A stretch of DNA of 64,000 nt, from assembly GCF_011682065.1 (NCBI RefSeq), contig NZ_VUYU01000017.1:62001-126000 (forward strand). Direction: 5' to 3'. The DNA comes from Massilia rubra. GTDB taxonomy: Bacteria > Pseudomonadota > Gammaproteobacteria > Burkholderiales > Burkholderiaceae_D. The notes under the pieces were generated by a model. It was not told where the DNA came from and did no database searches. It was given only the letters and a program-made list of their open reading frames with translations. This document shows, in pieces, positions 7,696 to 15,513 of this stretch (positions are counted from its first letter, which is position 1; each line of letters starts with the position of its first letter). A program made the position numbers and the translations under genes.

Positions 7696-8619
7696 ATGAG
7701 AACCATTTTTGCCCTTGCCCTGGCCGGCGTAGTTCCCGCCGCCTGGGCCCAGACTCCCGCAAGCAATCCGATGCCGGATGGCAGCAGCGACATGTATGTC
7801 GGGCTCGGCGCCGTCTCGGCCCCGCGCTATCAGGGGTCGGGCGAGCACCGGGTCACCGCCTTGCCGCTTGTGCAAGTTCAGTGGAGCAATGGGATTTTTA
7901 TCTCGGGCATGAGTGCGGGCTTGCATCTGTCGTCCAACCCGGTGCTCGAGTATGGTCCGATGGTGGCCGTGCTGGCGCGCCGCAGCAGCGGGGGCAGCCA
8001 CGATACGCTGGGCGGGCCGTTCGGCAGCCTCGACCTGTCCGGCACCCAGAACAAGCCAGCCACCCCGGCCGGCGGCACGCCGAGTCGTCCGAGCGTGGCG
8101 CCGCCCCCGCTCGAGGAAAAGGCGGCGCCGACCTGGCAACGCAGCGGCAACCGCCTGGCCGGCACCGAAACCATCGGTGCGCGTCTCCAGGCTGGCGTGT
8201 TTGTTAACTATTATCTGACTCCGTCCTTGCGTTTGACTAATAACTTGCTGGCAGGCTCCGGGCGCGACCGCCATGGCGCCAGCTGGACCGTGGGTGTGCA
8301 GCATGTGACGCGCGCGCTCGCGCCGCACAACAGCGTGTCGCTGGCGGCGGACTTGACCATGGTCAATCGCAGCTACAATGAAAGTTATTTCGGGGTAAGC
8401 TTGCGCGACACCATGTACAGCGGCAACATGCCGTACGCGCCTGGCGGCGGGGTGCGCGACGTGGCCGTCAGCGCGCGCTGGAACCTGGCGTTGTCGCCGG
8501 GCTGGATGGTCAGCAGCGCGGTGCGCGCGGCGCGCCTGCAGGGCGATGCGCGACGCAGCCCGCTGGTCGAGCGCGCCAACAATATCACTGTGTCCACCGG
8601 ACTTGCTTACCGATTCTGA
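7696..8619 (+). CDS. MipA/OmpV-family outer-membrane protein (copy 2)
   Basis: This 307-residue paralogue of 5748-6638 has signal peptide MRTIFALALAGVVPAAWA. The mature N-terminus NPMPDGSSDMYVGLGAVSAPRY and the C-terminus SPLVERANNITVSTGLAYRF match copy 1 closely. It carries an extra Pro-rich insert at about residues 118-145 (KPATPAGGTPSRPSVAPPP), probably an extended extracellular or periplasmic loop, where copy 1 has a shorter Pro/Glu segment. It is followed after two bases by the second copy of the periplasmic partner. Tandem segmental duplication is the simplest origin. Confidence 0.8.
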   Translation: MRTIFALALAGVVPAAWAQTPASNPMPDGSSDMYVGLGAVSAPRYQGSGEHRVTALPLVQVQWSNGIFISGMSAGLHLSSNPVLEYGPMVAVLARRSSGGSHDTLGGPFGSLDLSGTQNKPATPAGGTPSRPSVAPPPLEEKAAPTWQRSGNRLAGTETIGARLQAGVFVNYYLTPSLRLTNNLLAGSGRDRHGASWTVGVQHVTRALAPHNSVSLAADLTMVNRSYNESYFGVSLRDTMYSGNMPYAPGGGVRDVAVSARWNLALSPGWMVSSAVRAARLQGDARRSPLVERANNITVSTGLAYRF

Positions 8620-8621
8620 TC

Positions 8622-9323
8622 ATGCCATTTTTCCGCAACGTTTCCGCCATGCTTGCCTTGCTGTTGACTGCAGGCAGCACGACGGCCGATGAAGCGGCCG
8701 GGGAGTGGCTCAGCTATCGCGACGCCTACCGCGCGATGGTGGTGTTCGAAAAATTCGGCAGGCCCAAGAATTTTTTGCAGAACCATCTCCAGGTGATGTT
8801 GAAAGAGAAGGGCGTGCTGGGCGCCGGCCTGCAACTGAGCTTGCTCAGCAAGGCCAGCAGCCTGAGCCTGCCGCTGGACCCGACCGGGCGCGCCGTCTTT
8901 CCCCTGCTCAAAGCGGCCTACGACGATAACGCCACCCTGACCCTGACCAGCAACGTGAGCCAGTACGTGTTCCGCGCGCGTGTCTCGATCGTGGTGCGCT
9001 CGGATGGCGTGTACGAAACGAGCGACCTGCGCGCCGCCTGCGAGCAAGCGCTGATTTACCTGCGCCACGTCGATTCCTCGGCGCGCACGCGGCGCTGCGC
9101 CGGCGTGCGCCTGAGCTATCAGCGCAAGGGCGCCGATCCGGTGGTCAAGCTGCGCAACGGCAGCGGCGATGTGGCCCTGCTGGCGGTGGCCGATGGCGCC
9201 ACCTTTGGCGACGACAACAACGAGGGCTTCCGGGTCGTCAATTACCGTTTCGGCGAGCATGCCGACAAAGGCCAGCTGGTGACGCAGATCGCGCCGCTGG
9301 CGATCGCGCCACTGCTCGAATAA
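8622..9323 (+). CDS. Periplasmic protein of unknown function paired with MipA-like copy 2
   Basis: This 233-residue paralogue of 6641-7333 has signal peptide MPFFRNVSAMLALLLTAGSTTA. The conserved start GEWLSYRDAYRAMVVFEKFGRPKN, the PLDPTGRAVFPLLK strand, a pair of cysteines (RAACEQ and RRCAG) and the ending PLAIAPLLE are all retained. The spacing to the preceding stop is the same as in copy 1 (TGATCATG), so the whole two-gene unit was duplicated. Confidence 0.75.
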   Translation: MPFFRNVSAMLALLLTAGSTTADEAAGEWLSYRDAYRAMVVFEKFGRPKNFLQNHLQVMLKEKGVLGAGLQLSLLSKASSLSLPLDPTGRAVFPLLKAAYDDNATLTLTSNVSQYVFRARVSIVVRSDGVYETSDLRAACEQALIYLRHVDSSARTRRCAGVRLSYQRKGADPVVKLRNGSGDVALLAVADGATFGDDNNEGFRVVNYRFGEHADKGQLVTQIAPLAIAPLLE

Positions 9324-9450
9324 GCCGGCGCGGCTCGCACTTACTTACATCTCAAGACAATTTCCCCACACGCCGGGCACAGACGGACGATGGTGGAAGG
9401 GTTACTATTTATTTAGGCAATATTTTAAATTAGTTAATCTTTCCATCAGA

Positions 9451-9475
9451 GGGCGCGCCAAAGCGCCCGATTTTT
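9451..9475 (+). terminator. Rho-independent terminator or attenuator just upstream of lipoprotein paralogue 2
   Basis: GGGCGC (9451-9456) and GCGCCC (9463-9468) form a perfect 6-bp G/C stem with a 6-base loop followed by GATTTTTC. It ends only 12 bases before the ATG at 9488. It probably terminates the upstream MipA unit, but any promoter in the AT-rich 9400-9450 stretch would have to read through it. Confidence 0.65.
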
Positions 9476-9487
9476 CGAGACAGTCCC

Positions 9488-10786
9488 ATGACCCAAGCAC
9501 ATTACCTGCGTTTCGCCATCCCCCTGGCCAGTGCCATGCTGCTCGCCGCCTGCGGCGGCGGCAGCGACCCGGCGCCCGCCGCCACGCCGGCGCCGCTGCC
9601 GCCGGTGGAGTCTCCGCTGTCGAAGCCGGGCGAGCTCATCATCCCGCCGCGCACGCCCGACAGCGTGATAACGCACCCCAACAACCCCACGCCCAATGCC
9701 GTGGTGGGGGGCATCACGGTGGCGCCGTTCGTGCAGCGCGCACGCGAAAGCGCGTGCGGTCACTATGCGAACCGCCTGTTTGTCGCCAATAAAAAATACG
9801 TGTTCTCGGCGGCGGAAGGCATTTGCGCCAGCACGACCGAGCAATACGTGCTGTATGGCGCGACGGCCGATGTGAAGCTGTGTTCGCTCACCATGGACGA
9901 CATGCGCAGAGCCCCCACCACCGGCTGCACCGATCCCGCACTGGCGCCCTTGATGCAAAACCTGGTGCGCATGCAGGGCCGTGGCGACACCGAATCGAAT
10001 GGCGCCACGCTGGAGCAAATTCACTTTCTTCCAAAAGAGGGCGTCCGGCTGCCGTTCTACTCGCTGGCGCAGAACAATTACTCGGGTGTCGAGAACGCGC
10101 GCCAGCAAGTGATCCGCGACGCCGCGACGCTGGCCGCGGTCTGGACCGGGCCGGCCGACACACGCATCAGCCCGGTGAATTTCGAGACCGAGATGGTCAT
10201 CGCCGTGTTCGGAGGCAACATCGGCGCTTGCGGCCAGTTCGCCATCCGCGCCGTGCGCAGCGGCGGCGGCGCGCTGGTGGTCGAGTATGGTCAAGAAACC
10301 GCCCCGGTCGGCGCCGTCTGCACCCTCGCCATCAATACCCCGATGCAGCTGGTCGTGGTCGACCGGGTCGACGCGCCGGTGACGTTTGCCCAGGTCTCGC
10401 CGCAAGCCGTGCCGTTCCGCACGCTGGCGCAGTCCGATGCGCAGACCTACGGCGACAAGCAGCAAGTGGTGATCAAGGATGCGCAGGCCTGGGCGGCCTT
10501 GTGGAAGCGGCACATCCAGGCTGCCGCCTTGCCGGAGATCGACTTCAGCAAGCAGATGGTGGTGGCCGCCTTTTTGGGCGGCAAGCCGGACGGCAGTTAC
10601 GGCCTGGCGATCGGCGCCGTCGAACGGGGCGCCGGCAAGCTGCGCGTGACCCTGGTCGAATCCGCAGCGGGCCGGTACAGCCGGAGCCTGACGACGACCA
10701 GCCTGACCAACCCGGTGCAATTCGTGGTGCTCGAGCGCAGCGATGAGCCGGTCGAGTTTGTCGACCAGGTGTCGCTGTACCGCTAG
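9488..10786 (+). CDS. Lipoprotein with two PrcB-C-like domains, without Thr-Pro spacer (paralogue 2)
   Basis: This 432-residue lipoprotein has Cys22 in a LLAAC lipobox followed by GGGSDPAP. In place of the Thr-Pro run there is a shorter Pro-rich linker of about 45 residues (PAPAATPAPLPPVES...). The shared segment follows: APFVQRARESACGHYANRLFVANKKYVFS, then NFETEMVIAVFGG and [15 protein letters not shown] domain cores, ending EFVDQVSLYR. It is clearly the same family as 4327, 10953 and 12555. Function is unknown. The hairpin at 9451-9475 sits between its likely promoter and its start. Confidence 0.75.
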   Translation: MTQAHYLRFAIPLASAMLLAACGGGSDPAPAATPAPLPPVESPLSKPGELIIPPRTPDSVITHPNNPTPNAVVGGITVAPFVQRARESACGHYANRLFVANKKYVFSAAEGICASTTEQYVLYGATADVKLCSLTMDDMRRAPTTGCTDPALAPLMQNLVRMQGRGDTESNGATLEQIHFLPKEGVRLPFYSLAQNNYSGVENARQQVIRDAATLAAVWTGPADTRISPVNFETEMVIAVFGGNIGACGQFAIRAVRSGGGALVVEYGQETAPVGAVCTLAINTPMQLVVVDRVDAPVTFAQVSPQAVPFRTLAQSDAQTYGDKQQVVIKDAQAWAALWKRHIQAAALPEIDFSKQMVVAAFLGGKPDGSYGLAIGAVERGAGKLRVTLVESAAGRYSRSLTTTSLTNPVQFVVLERSDEPVEFVDQVSLYR

Positions 10787-10952
10787 CATGGCAAGCCGGG
10801 GCGCCCGCTTCCCGTTTCTTTTCATGAGTTCGCTTCGTGCGTGCGTGGACTCCTGCCGACGATGCGTTTACTATTCGCCCATGCAATATTTATTTTCAAT
10901 TAATATTTCCATGTGGTGGCAGCCCGCTCGCCCGTGTTCTTGAGAGATGTCA

Positions 10953-12266
10953 ATGATCCGATCCAAATGCCTGCGCCTGGCTCTTCCCACGGCGGGTTTG
11001 CTGTTGCTGGCCGCCTGCGGTGGCGGCAGCGATTCCGCACCGCCAACCCCGACGCCAACCCCGACGCCAACCCCGACGCCGACGCCAACGCCAACGCCGA
11101 CGCCAACGCCGACCCCAACGCCAACGCCCACGCCGACCCCAACGCCGACCCCAACGCCCCCTGAGGGCACGGGCGTCAACATGGCCCCGTTCGTGCAGCG
11201 CGCGCGGGAAAACGACTGCGGCCAGTATTTCAACCGTCTAGTCGTGTTCGACCGGAAATATGTGCTCGCGGCCGCGAGGGGAACCTGCACCATGTCGGAC
11301 AATCCCTTGCATCTGGGCCGATACACGCTGTATGGCGGTACGCCCGATGTCGTCGTGTGCACGGGTACGGACGGGCGCTTCACCCACACCTGCACCGATC
11401 CTGCGATGCGTCCCTTGTTTCAATTGATGACCTTTGCGCAAAAGTCCGTGCCTGATTCCCTCGATGGCATGAGCGTGCAGGAATTCCTGTTCCTGCCCAG
11501 GGATGGTAGCCTCATGCCCCTCAGTCCGCTGGCCAAGGCGAACATGTCGGGCGTCCAGGCGCCCCGTCAGATGGTGATCCGCGACGCCGCCACGCTTGCC
11601 GTGGTATGGGCCGAACATAACGCCGGCAAGGCCAGTCCGGCTCCGTTGCCAAAAGTAGTTTTCAAGAATGAAATGGTGATTGCCTTGTTCGGTGGCGCCG
11701 GTGGCACCTGCCACAAGGTCGGCCTGCGCTCGGTGCGGGTCAGCGGCGAGAAACTGGTGGCCGCGTATCAACAAGGTGACGCTGCCACGCCCGGCGCAGC
11801 CTGCACCGGTGCGCCTGCCGCGCCGATGGAAATGGTGGTGATCGACCGTAGCGATGCCGCGGTCGTGTTCGAATCTGTCCAACCTGACGAGGTCGCGTTC
11901 CGCTCTTTCGATCGGAGGGCGCCTTTGGAGAAAGAGCCTCGCCAGGTGCTCGTCAAGGATGCCGCGTCCCTGGCCGCGCTGTTGAAGGATACATACTCAT
12001 GGGCGGCGTATCCGACCGTCGACTTCAGCAAGCAGATGGTGGTGGCGTCCTTTCTCGGCCAACTGGAGAATGGCGGGTTCAGCATCGACATTGGCAGTAT
12101 CGAGCGCATTGGCGGCAAGCTGCGGGTGACCACGGTGGTGAGCACCCTGGGGCGCAACAGCGAAAATTTCCCGGCCATGGAATCGGCTTTGCCGGTGGCG
12201 ATCGCGGTGTTCGACAAGTCCGACGCCCCGGTCGAATTCGTGACGCAGATATCGTACTCGCGCTGA
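10953..12266 (+). CDS. Lipoprotein with 19 Thr-Pro repeats and two PrcB-C-like domains (paralogue 3)
   Basis: This 437-residue lipoprotein's start was set by aligning its leader with paralogue 4: CTTGAGAG-N6-ATG occurs at both genes, so ATG 10953 is preferred to the in-frame ATG at 10947. Cys22 lies in LLAAC. Nineteen Thr-Pro pairs (DNA 11046-11159) precede the shared MAPFVQRARENDCGQYFNRLVV segment. Two domain cores follow, [20 protein letters not shown] and [14 protein letters not shown], the second ending EFVTQISYSR. It is closest to paralogue 4, whose first domain has the same [13 protein letters not shown] stretch. Function is unknown. Confidence 0.75.
   Translation: MIRSKCLRLALPTAGLLLLAACGGGSDSAPPTPTPTPTPTPTPTPTPTPTPTPTPTPTPTPTPTPTPTPPEGTGVNMAPFVQRARENDCGQYFNRLVVFDRKYVLAAARGTCTMSDNPLHLGRYTLYGGTPDVVVCTGTDGRFTHTCTDPAMRPLFQLMTFAQKSVPDSLDGMSVQEFLFLPRDGSLMPLSPLAKANMSGVQAPRQMVIRDAATLAVVWAEHNAGKASPAPLPKVVFKNEMVIALFGGAGGTCHKVGLRSVRVSGEKLVAAYQQGDAATPGAACTGAPAAPMEMVVIDRSDAAVVFESVQPDEVAFRSFDRRAPLEKEPRQVLVKDAASLAALLKDTYSWAAYPTVDFSKQMVVASFLGQLENGGFSIDIGSIERIGGKLRVTTVVSTLGRNSENFPAMESALPVAIAVFDKSDAPVEFVTQISYSR
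11043..11160 (+). repeat. Hexanucleotide tandem repeat encoding 19 Thr-Pro pairs
   Basis: This is the same six-base unit family as at 4447-4590, shorter here, inside lipoprotein paralogue 3. Its length differs between paralogues (23, 19, 15 pairs), as expected for slippage. Confidence 0.9.
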
Positions 12267-12288
12267 TCCACACCTTGCGCGTTGGCAC

Positions 12289-12475
12289 TAGGAGTCTGCG
12301 CGGCAGAAGCTCGTCGGTCGAAACGGGTGGAGAAAAGTCCCACTTCCCGCCCATTTCTCGGTCGTAGGTGCGCCCTCGCGCACCTACCTACGGCTACAGA
12401 CCTCAAAAGTGGGCGTGAATTGGGTTCTTTTCCCACCCGTTTCGCCTCGACTCCTTCTGCCGCGCAGACTCCTAG
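12289..12475. repeat. 187-bp imperfect palindromic element (MITE- or REP-like)
   Basis: The outer arms of about 70 bases (from CTAGGAGTCTGCGCGGCAGA at 12289, and its mirror ending at 12475) are roughly 80% identical as inverted repeats. The centre holds a perfect 10-bp palindrome, GTAGGTGCGC/GCGCACCTAC (12364-12387), with a CCTC loop. Both strands contain the same open-frame shadow (GVCAAE...KRV), as expected for a palindrome. There is no transposase inside. It fills most of the gap between lipoprotein paralogues 3 and 4. Confidence 0.7.
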
Positions 12476-12554
12476 CCGCGCGCAATGCCGGACCGGCTGT
12501 GTTGCACGCACGAGCTTGCGAGCTCGCGCGTGTCCATGTTCTTGAGAGGTTTCC

Positions 12555-13841
12555 ATGTTTTATCCTAAGCGCTTGCATGTGGCAGTTCCCTTGGCTGGAT
12601 TGCTGCTGCTGGCCGCGTGCGGCGGCGGCGGCGATTCCGCGCCGCCAGCGGTCACGCCGACACCAACGCCCACGCCCACGCCAACGCCCGCGCCAACGCC
12701 AACGCCAACACCCACGCCCACGCCCACGCCAACGCCAACACCTCCCGACATCACGGGCATCAACATGACCCCGTTCATTGAGCGCGCGCGGGACAATGCG
12801 TGCGCTGACTATCACAACCGTTTGTTCGTGATCGACGGAAAGTATGTGTTGTCTGATACGTACGGCTCCTGCTTTGGCAGGAACCGCCGACACGTCTTGT
12901 ATGGCGCCACGCCCGCTGCCGTGTTCTGTTCGGACGAGCGGGCTCCCGTGCGCGCGGCATCGGAGTGCGCCGATCCTGCGGGGTTTCCATTATTTAGTTC
13001 CTTGTACAGCCCCCAAGCGGCGCTTTTCGATCCCCTGGGCACGAGGATGAAGGAAGTTTTTTTCCTGCCCCAGGAAGGCAGTCGCATGGCACTGAGCCTG
13101 CTGGCCAATGACACCGCAACGGGCATCCAGGCGCCGCGCCAGATGGTGATCCGCGATGCCGCCACGCTTGCCACGGTCTGGGCCGAGCATCACGCCGGCA
13201 GGGTCAGCGTGCCTCCGGCGCCAAAAGTCTTTTTCGAGCACGAGATGGTGATTGCCCTGTTCGGCGGCGCTGGTGGCGCCTGTCACAAGGTCGGCCTTCG
13301 CTCGCTGCGCGTCAGCGGCGACAAGCTGGTGGCCGCGTATCGGCAGGCCGATCAAGCGACCAATGGCGCCGCCTGCGACGGCCTGCCTGGGGCGGCGATG
13401 GAGATGATGGTGATCGACCGCAGCGATGCCGCGATCGTGTTCGAAGCCCTTGCCTCCGAGGATGTGCCGTTCCGCCAGGTCGTGCGTTCGCAGTTCTCGG
13501 CGATCGGCGAAGCGCGCCAACTGGTCATCAAGGATGCCCAGTCGCTGGCCGCACTGTGGAAGGAACATAATCCGCCGGGGCCGCTACCGGGCGTGGATTT
13601 CAGCAAGCAGATGGTGGTGGCCGCCTTCCTCGGCAGCCGCGGCGATGGCTCGTTCAGTATCGAGATCGGCGCTATCGAGCGCATCGGGGGCAGGTTGCGC
13701 GTGACGACCGAGGAGCGCACACTGGGACGTCACAGCCAGCTGATTCCGGCCGCTTTCGGGCCGCGCCCGGTGGTGATGGTGGTGCTGGACAAGTCCGACG
13801 AACCGGTCGAATTCCTGTCGCAGATCATGTTCTATCGCTGA
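12555..13841 (+). CDS. Lipoprotein with 15 Thr-Pro-type repeats and two PrcB-C-like domains (paralogue 4)
   Basis: This 428-residue lipoprotein begins [22 protein letters not shown], Cys22 in the lipobox. About 15 Thr-Pro pairs (one Ala-Pro) span DNA 12654-12743. The shared segment [22 protein letters not shown] is followed by the cores [20 protein letters not shown] and [20 protein letters not shown], and it ends [10 protein letters not shown]. It is the last gene of the island and converges on the RstA-like gene across a strong hairpin. All four paralogues keep the lipobox Cys at position 22, which suggests recent duplication from one ancestor. Confidence 0.75.
   Translation: MFYPKRLHVAVPLAGLLLLAACGGGGDSAPPAVTPTPTPTPTPTPAPTPTPTPTPTPTPTPTPPDITGINMTPFIERARDNACADYHNRLFVIDGKYVLSDTYGSCFGRNRRHVLYGATPAAVFCSDERAPVRAASECADPAGFPLFSSLYSPQAALFDPLGTRMKEVFFLPQEGSRMALSLLANDTATGIQAPRQMVIRDAATLATVWAEHHAGRVSVPPAPKVFFEHEMVIALFGGAGGACHKVGLRSLRVSGDKLVAAYRQADQATNGAACDGLPGAAMEMMVIDRSDAAIVFEALASEDVPFRQVVRSQFSAIGEARQLVIKDAQSLAALWKEHNPPGPLPGVDFSKQMVVAAFLGSRGDGSFSIEIGAIERIGGRLRVTTEERTLGRHSQLIPAAFGPRPVVMVVLDKSDEPVEFLSQIMFYR
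12651..12746 (+). repeat. Hexanucleotide tandem repeat encoding about 15 Thr-Pro pairs
   Basis: This is a shorter, more interrupted version of the repeats at 4447 and 11043, inside lipoprotein paralogue 4. One unit has mutated to Ala-Pro. Confidence 0.88.
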
Positions 13842-13845
13842 TCCG

Positions 13846-13880
13846 CGCGTTGCGCGCCGCCGCTGGCGGCGCGCAACGCG
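13846..13880. terminator. 16-bp perfect hairpin between convergent genes
   Basis: CGCGTTGCGCGCCGCC (13846-13861) and its exact complement (13865-13880) enclose a three-base loop. It lies between the ends of lipoprotein paralogue 4 and the RstA-like gene. There is no U-tract, but the stem is very stable, so a bidirectional terminator is likely. Confidence 0.7.
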
Positions 13881-13887
13881 TGCCTCG

Positions 13888-14577
13888 TCAAGCCCAGGCC
13901 GATGGCGAAAACAGGTAGCCTTCGCCCCACACGGTCTTGATCTTTTCGGAATCGACATCGTCGAACTTGCGGCGCAGCTTGGAGATGCAGTTGTCGATGC
14001 TGCGGTCGAGCCCGTCGAACTCGATGCCGCGCATCTTTTTCAGCAGGGCGTCGCGCGAGAGCACGCGCCCGGCCGATTCGGCCAGCACCAGCAAGAGCTT
14101 GTATTCGGTATTACTGAGCAGGCAATGCTCGCCGCGCCAGGTCACCACGCGGTCGCTGGCGATGATCGACAGGGCGCCGAATTCGAGCGCCGCCGGGTCG
14201 GCGTTGCCGGCCTTGCCCTGGGCGCGCCGCAGGAGGGCGCGCAGGCGCGCCAGCAGCACGCGCGGCTGGACCGGCTTGTTGACGAAATCGTCCGCGCCCT
14301 GTTCCAGCACCGACACTTCATCGTAGGAATCTTCGCGCGCGGTGAGGATCAGGATCGGGGTTTCGCTCAGTTCGCGGATCTGGCGGCACACCACCATGCC
14401 GTCCAGGCCGGGCAACATCAGGTCGAGAATGACCACATCCGGGGTGAGCGCCTTGAAACGTTCGAGCGCGGCGTCGCCGCGCGTGACCAGGTCGACTGTA
14501 AATTCGTACCCGGCCAGGTACTCCATGACCAATTGCGCCAGGCGCGCATCGTCCTCCACCAGCATGACTCGAAACAT
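13888..14577 (-). CDS. rstA: OmpR-family response regulator, RstA-like
   Basis: This 229-residue regulator has a receiver domain with acidic pocket EDD (D9, D10), phospho-acceptor D52 in VILDLMLPG and switch Lys near 100 (DFVNKPVQP). A winged-helix DNA-binding domain follows (about 130-225), with LLSNTEYKLLLVLAESAGRVLSRDALL and the recognition region RSIDNCISKLRRKF, ending VWGEGYLFSP. The combination matches RstA-type regulators, which act with RstB. The likely partner kinase is at 2793-4091, same strand and same order (regulator upstream of kinase), but with the eight-gene plus-strand island between. The AGGAGAA ribosome site lies six bases before the ATG. Confidence 0.88.
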   Translation of the reverse strand: MFRVMLVEDDARLAQLVMEYLAGYEFTVDLVTRGDAALERFKALTPDVVILDLMLPGLDGMVVCRQIRELSETPILILTAREDSYDEVSVLEQGADDFVNKPVQPRVLLARLRALLRRAQGKAGNADPAALEFGALSIIASDRVVTWRGEHCLLSNTEYKLLLVLAESAGRVLSRDALLKKMRGIEFDGLDRSIDNCISKLRRKFDDVDSEKIKTVWGEGYLFSPSAWA

Positions 14578-14596
14578 GAATTTTCTCCTAGCCGCC

Positions 14597-14610
14597 CATT
14601 GTATAAGAGC
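14597..14610 (-). promoter_or_regulatory. Putative promoter -10 region of the RstA-like gene
   Basis: On the minus strand this is GCTCTTATACAATG with a TATACAAT -10, about 25 bases before the start codon. It is identical to 4156-4169 in front of the kinase gene. No good -35 is visible. Confidence 0.5.
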
Positions 14611-14663
14611 TACTACGAAAAAAGGCAGTTGCAGACCGGTGGGGACAATTTGCTACACTTTGA

Positions 14664-14676
14664 TGACACTTTGTCA
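14664..14676. promoter_or_regulatory. Possible operator: TGACA-N3-TGTCA inverted repeat
   Basis: TGACACTTTGTCA lies about 90 bases upstream of the RstA-like start and just past the stop of the gene ending at 14679. The half ACACTTTG is also repeated directly 11 bases away (from 14655). It could bind a regulator or be part of the upstream gene's terminator. Weak. Confidence 0.3.
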
Positions 14677-14678
14677 AA

Positions 14679-15284
14679 TTACTGCTGGGGAACGCAAGTT
14701 TCCAGCACCTTTTCGATCCGCTCGTTCAGTATTGTCCGCGCGGCCGGGGCTTCAAGCACTTTGTTGGTCACCAGTTTTTCGCCGGCCGAACTGGTGCGGA
14801 ACTGTTCGAAGTCCACCATTTCATCTTCGGTAAAGCGCGGCAGCGCTTCCGGCAGCGGCTCGCCGGCGGCGGCGAACACGCCCAGATAACCGTGCTTGGC
14901 GAATTTCCTGCCGACCGACTTGGCCAGGAAGGACTGGGTGCGCATCAATTCCTTGCTGTCGAGATTGGAGACCAGCAATTGTTTGAATACCTCGTCCAAA
15001 CTGGCCGGATCGAGTCCCTGCGCGCATTTCAACTGTTCCGGCGTGACCTTGCCCTGTTTGGCGCCAGCCTTGAGCGACATTTGCAAGCCGATCATGGCTG
15101 GTCTCGAGAAAACGGCGGCGGTGGTCGCATTGACCGCCTGGGCCTGCACCGCGCCGCCCAGCATCATGGCGGCGGGGAAGGCCAGCAGGGCGATGGAACG
15201 TCCGGACAATGCAGGAAAACCCAGGGTTGAACGAAGAGTCTGCAACAGGCAGGCTTTGTGTGGGGTAGTCATGTCACCGTCCAT
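14679..15284 (-). CDS. Secreted or periplasmic protein of unknown function (DUF2059-like)
   Basis: About 201 residues from the ATG at 15284 (MDGDMTTPHK). An ATG at 15272 is an equal alternative and the TTG at 15293 is less likely. After a long N-terminal extension comes a hydrophobic signal segment, SIALLAFPAAMMLGGAVQAQA. The mature part is helical, with one free Cys in LKCAQGLDPASLDEVFKQLL and another near the end (LETCVPQQ), and an EALPRFTEDEMVDFEQFRTSSAGEKL stretch. The EMVDFEQFRTSSAGEKL helix resembles DUF2059-type periplasmic proteins. It is codirectional with the RstA-like gene, about 100 bases upstream of it. Confidence 0.65.
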   Translation of the reverse strand: MDGDMTTPHKACLLQTLRSTLGFPALSGRSIALLAFPAAMMLGGAVQAQAVNATTAAVFSRPAMIGLQMSLKAGAKQGKVTPEQLKCAQGLDPASLDEVFKQLLVSNLDSKELMRTQSFLAKSVGRKFAKHGYLGVFAAAGEPLPEALPRFTEDEMVDFEQFRTSSAGEKLVTNKVLEAPAARTILNERIEKVLETCVPQQ

Positions 15285-15513
15285 TCTTCTCAAGTCACTT
15301 TCTTATCAAAAGCGCGGGTACGCCGTCATCGTCCGAAAGGGCTAACTCAGCCGTGTTGCGAAACATTATGACTGATCTACGGACATTTGTGTGCATGAAA
15401 AGCAACACTGGTAAACCGCGTACATATTTGTCTTTTTAAGAAAATTTCCTTAGATGATGCGGTGAAATCTGATTATGGATTGACAAAACTATCGTGATAT
15501 ATCGCAAATGCAA

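Noticed and set aside
7392-8207. 271-codon ORF across the intergenic gap and MipA copy 2
   Set aside because: Out of frame with the barrel gene, Arg/Gly-rich, no ribosome site.
12282-12545. 87-codon ORF inside the palindromic element
   Set aside because: The same frame-like text appears on both strands because of the inverted repeat; no ribosome site.
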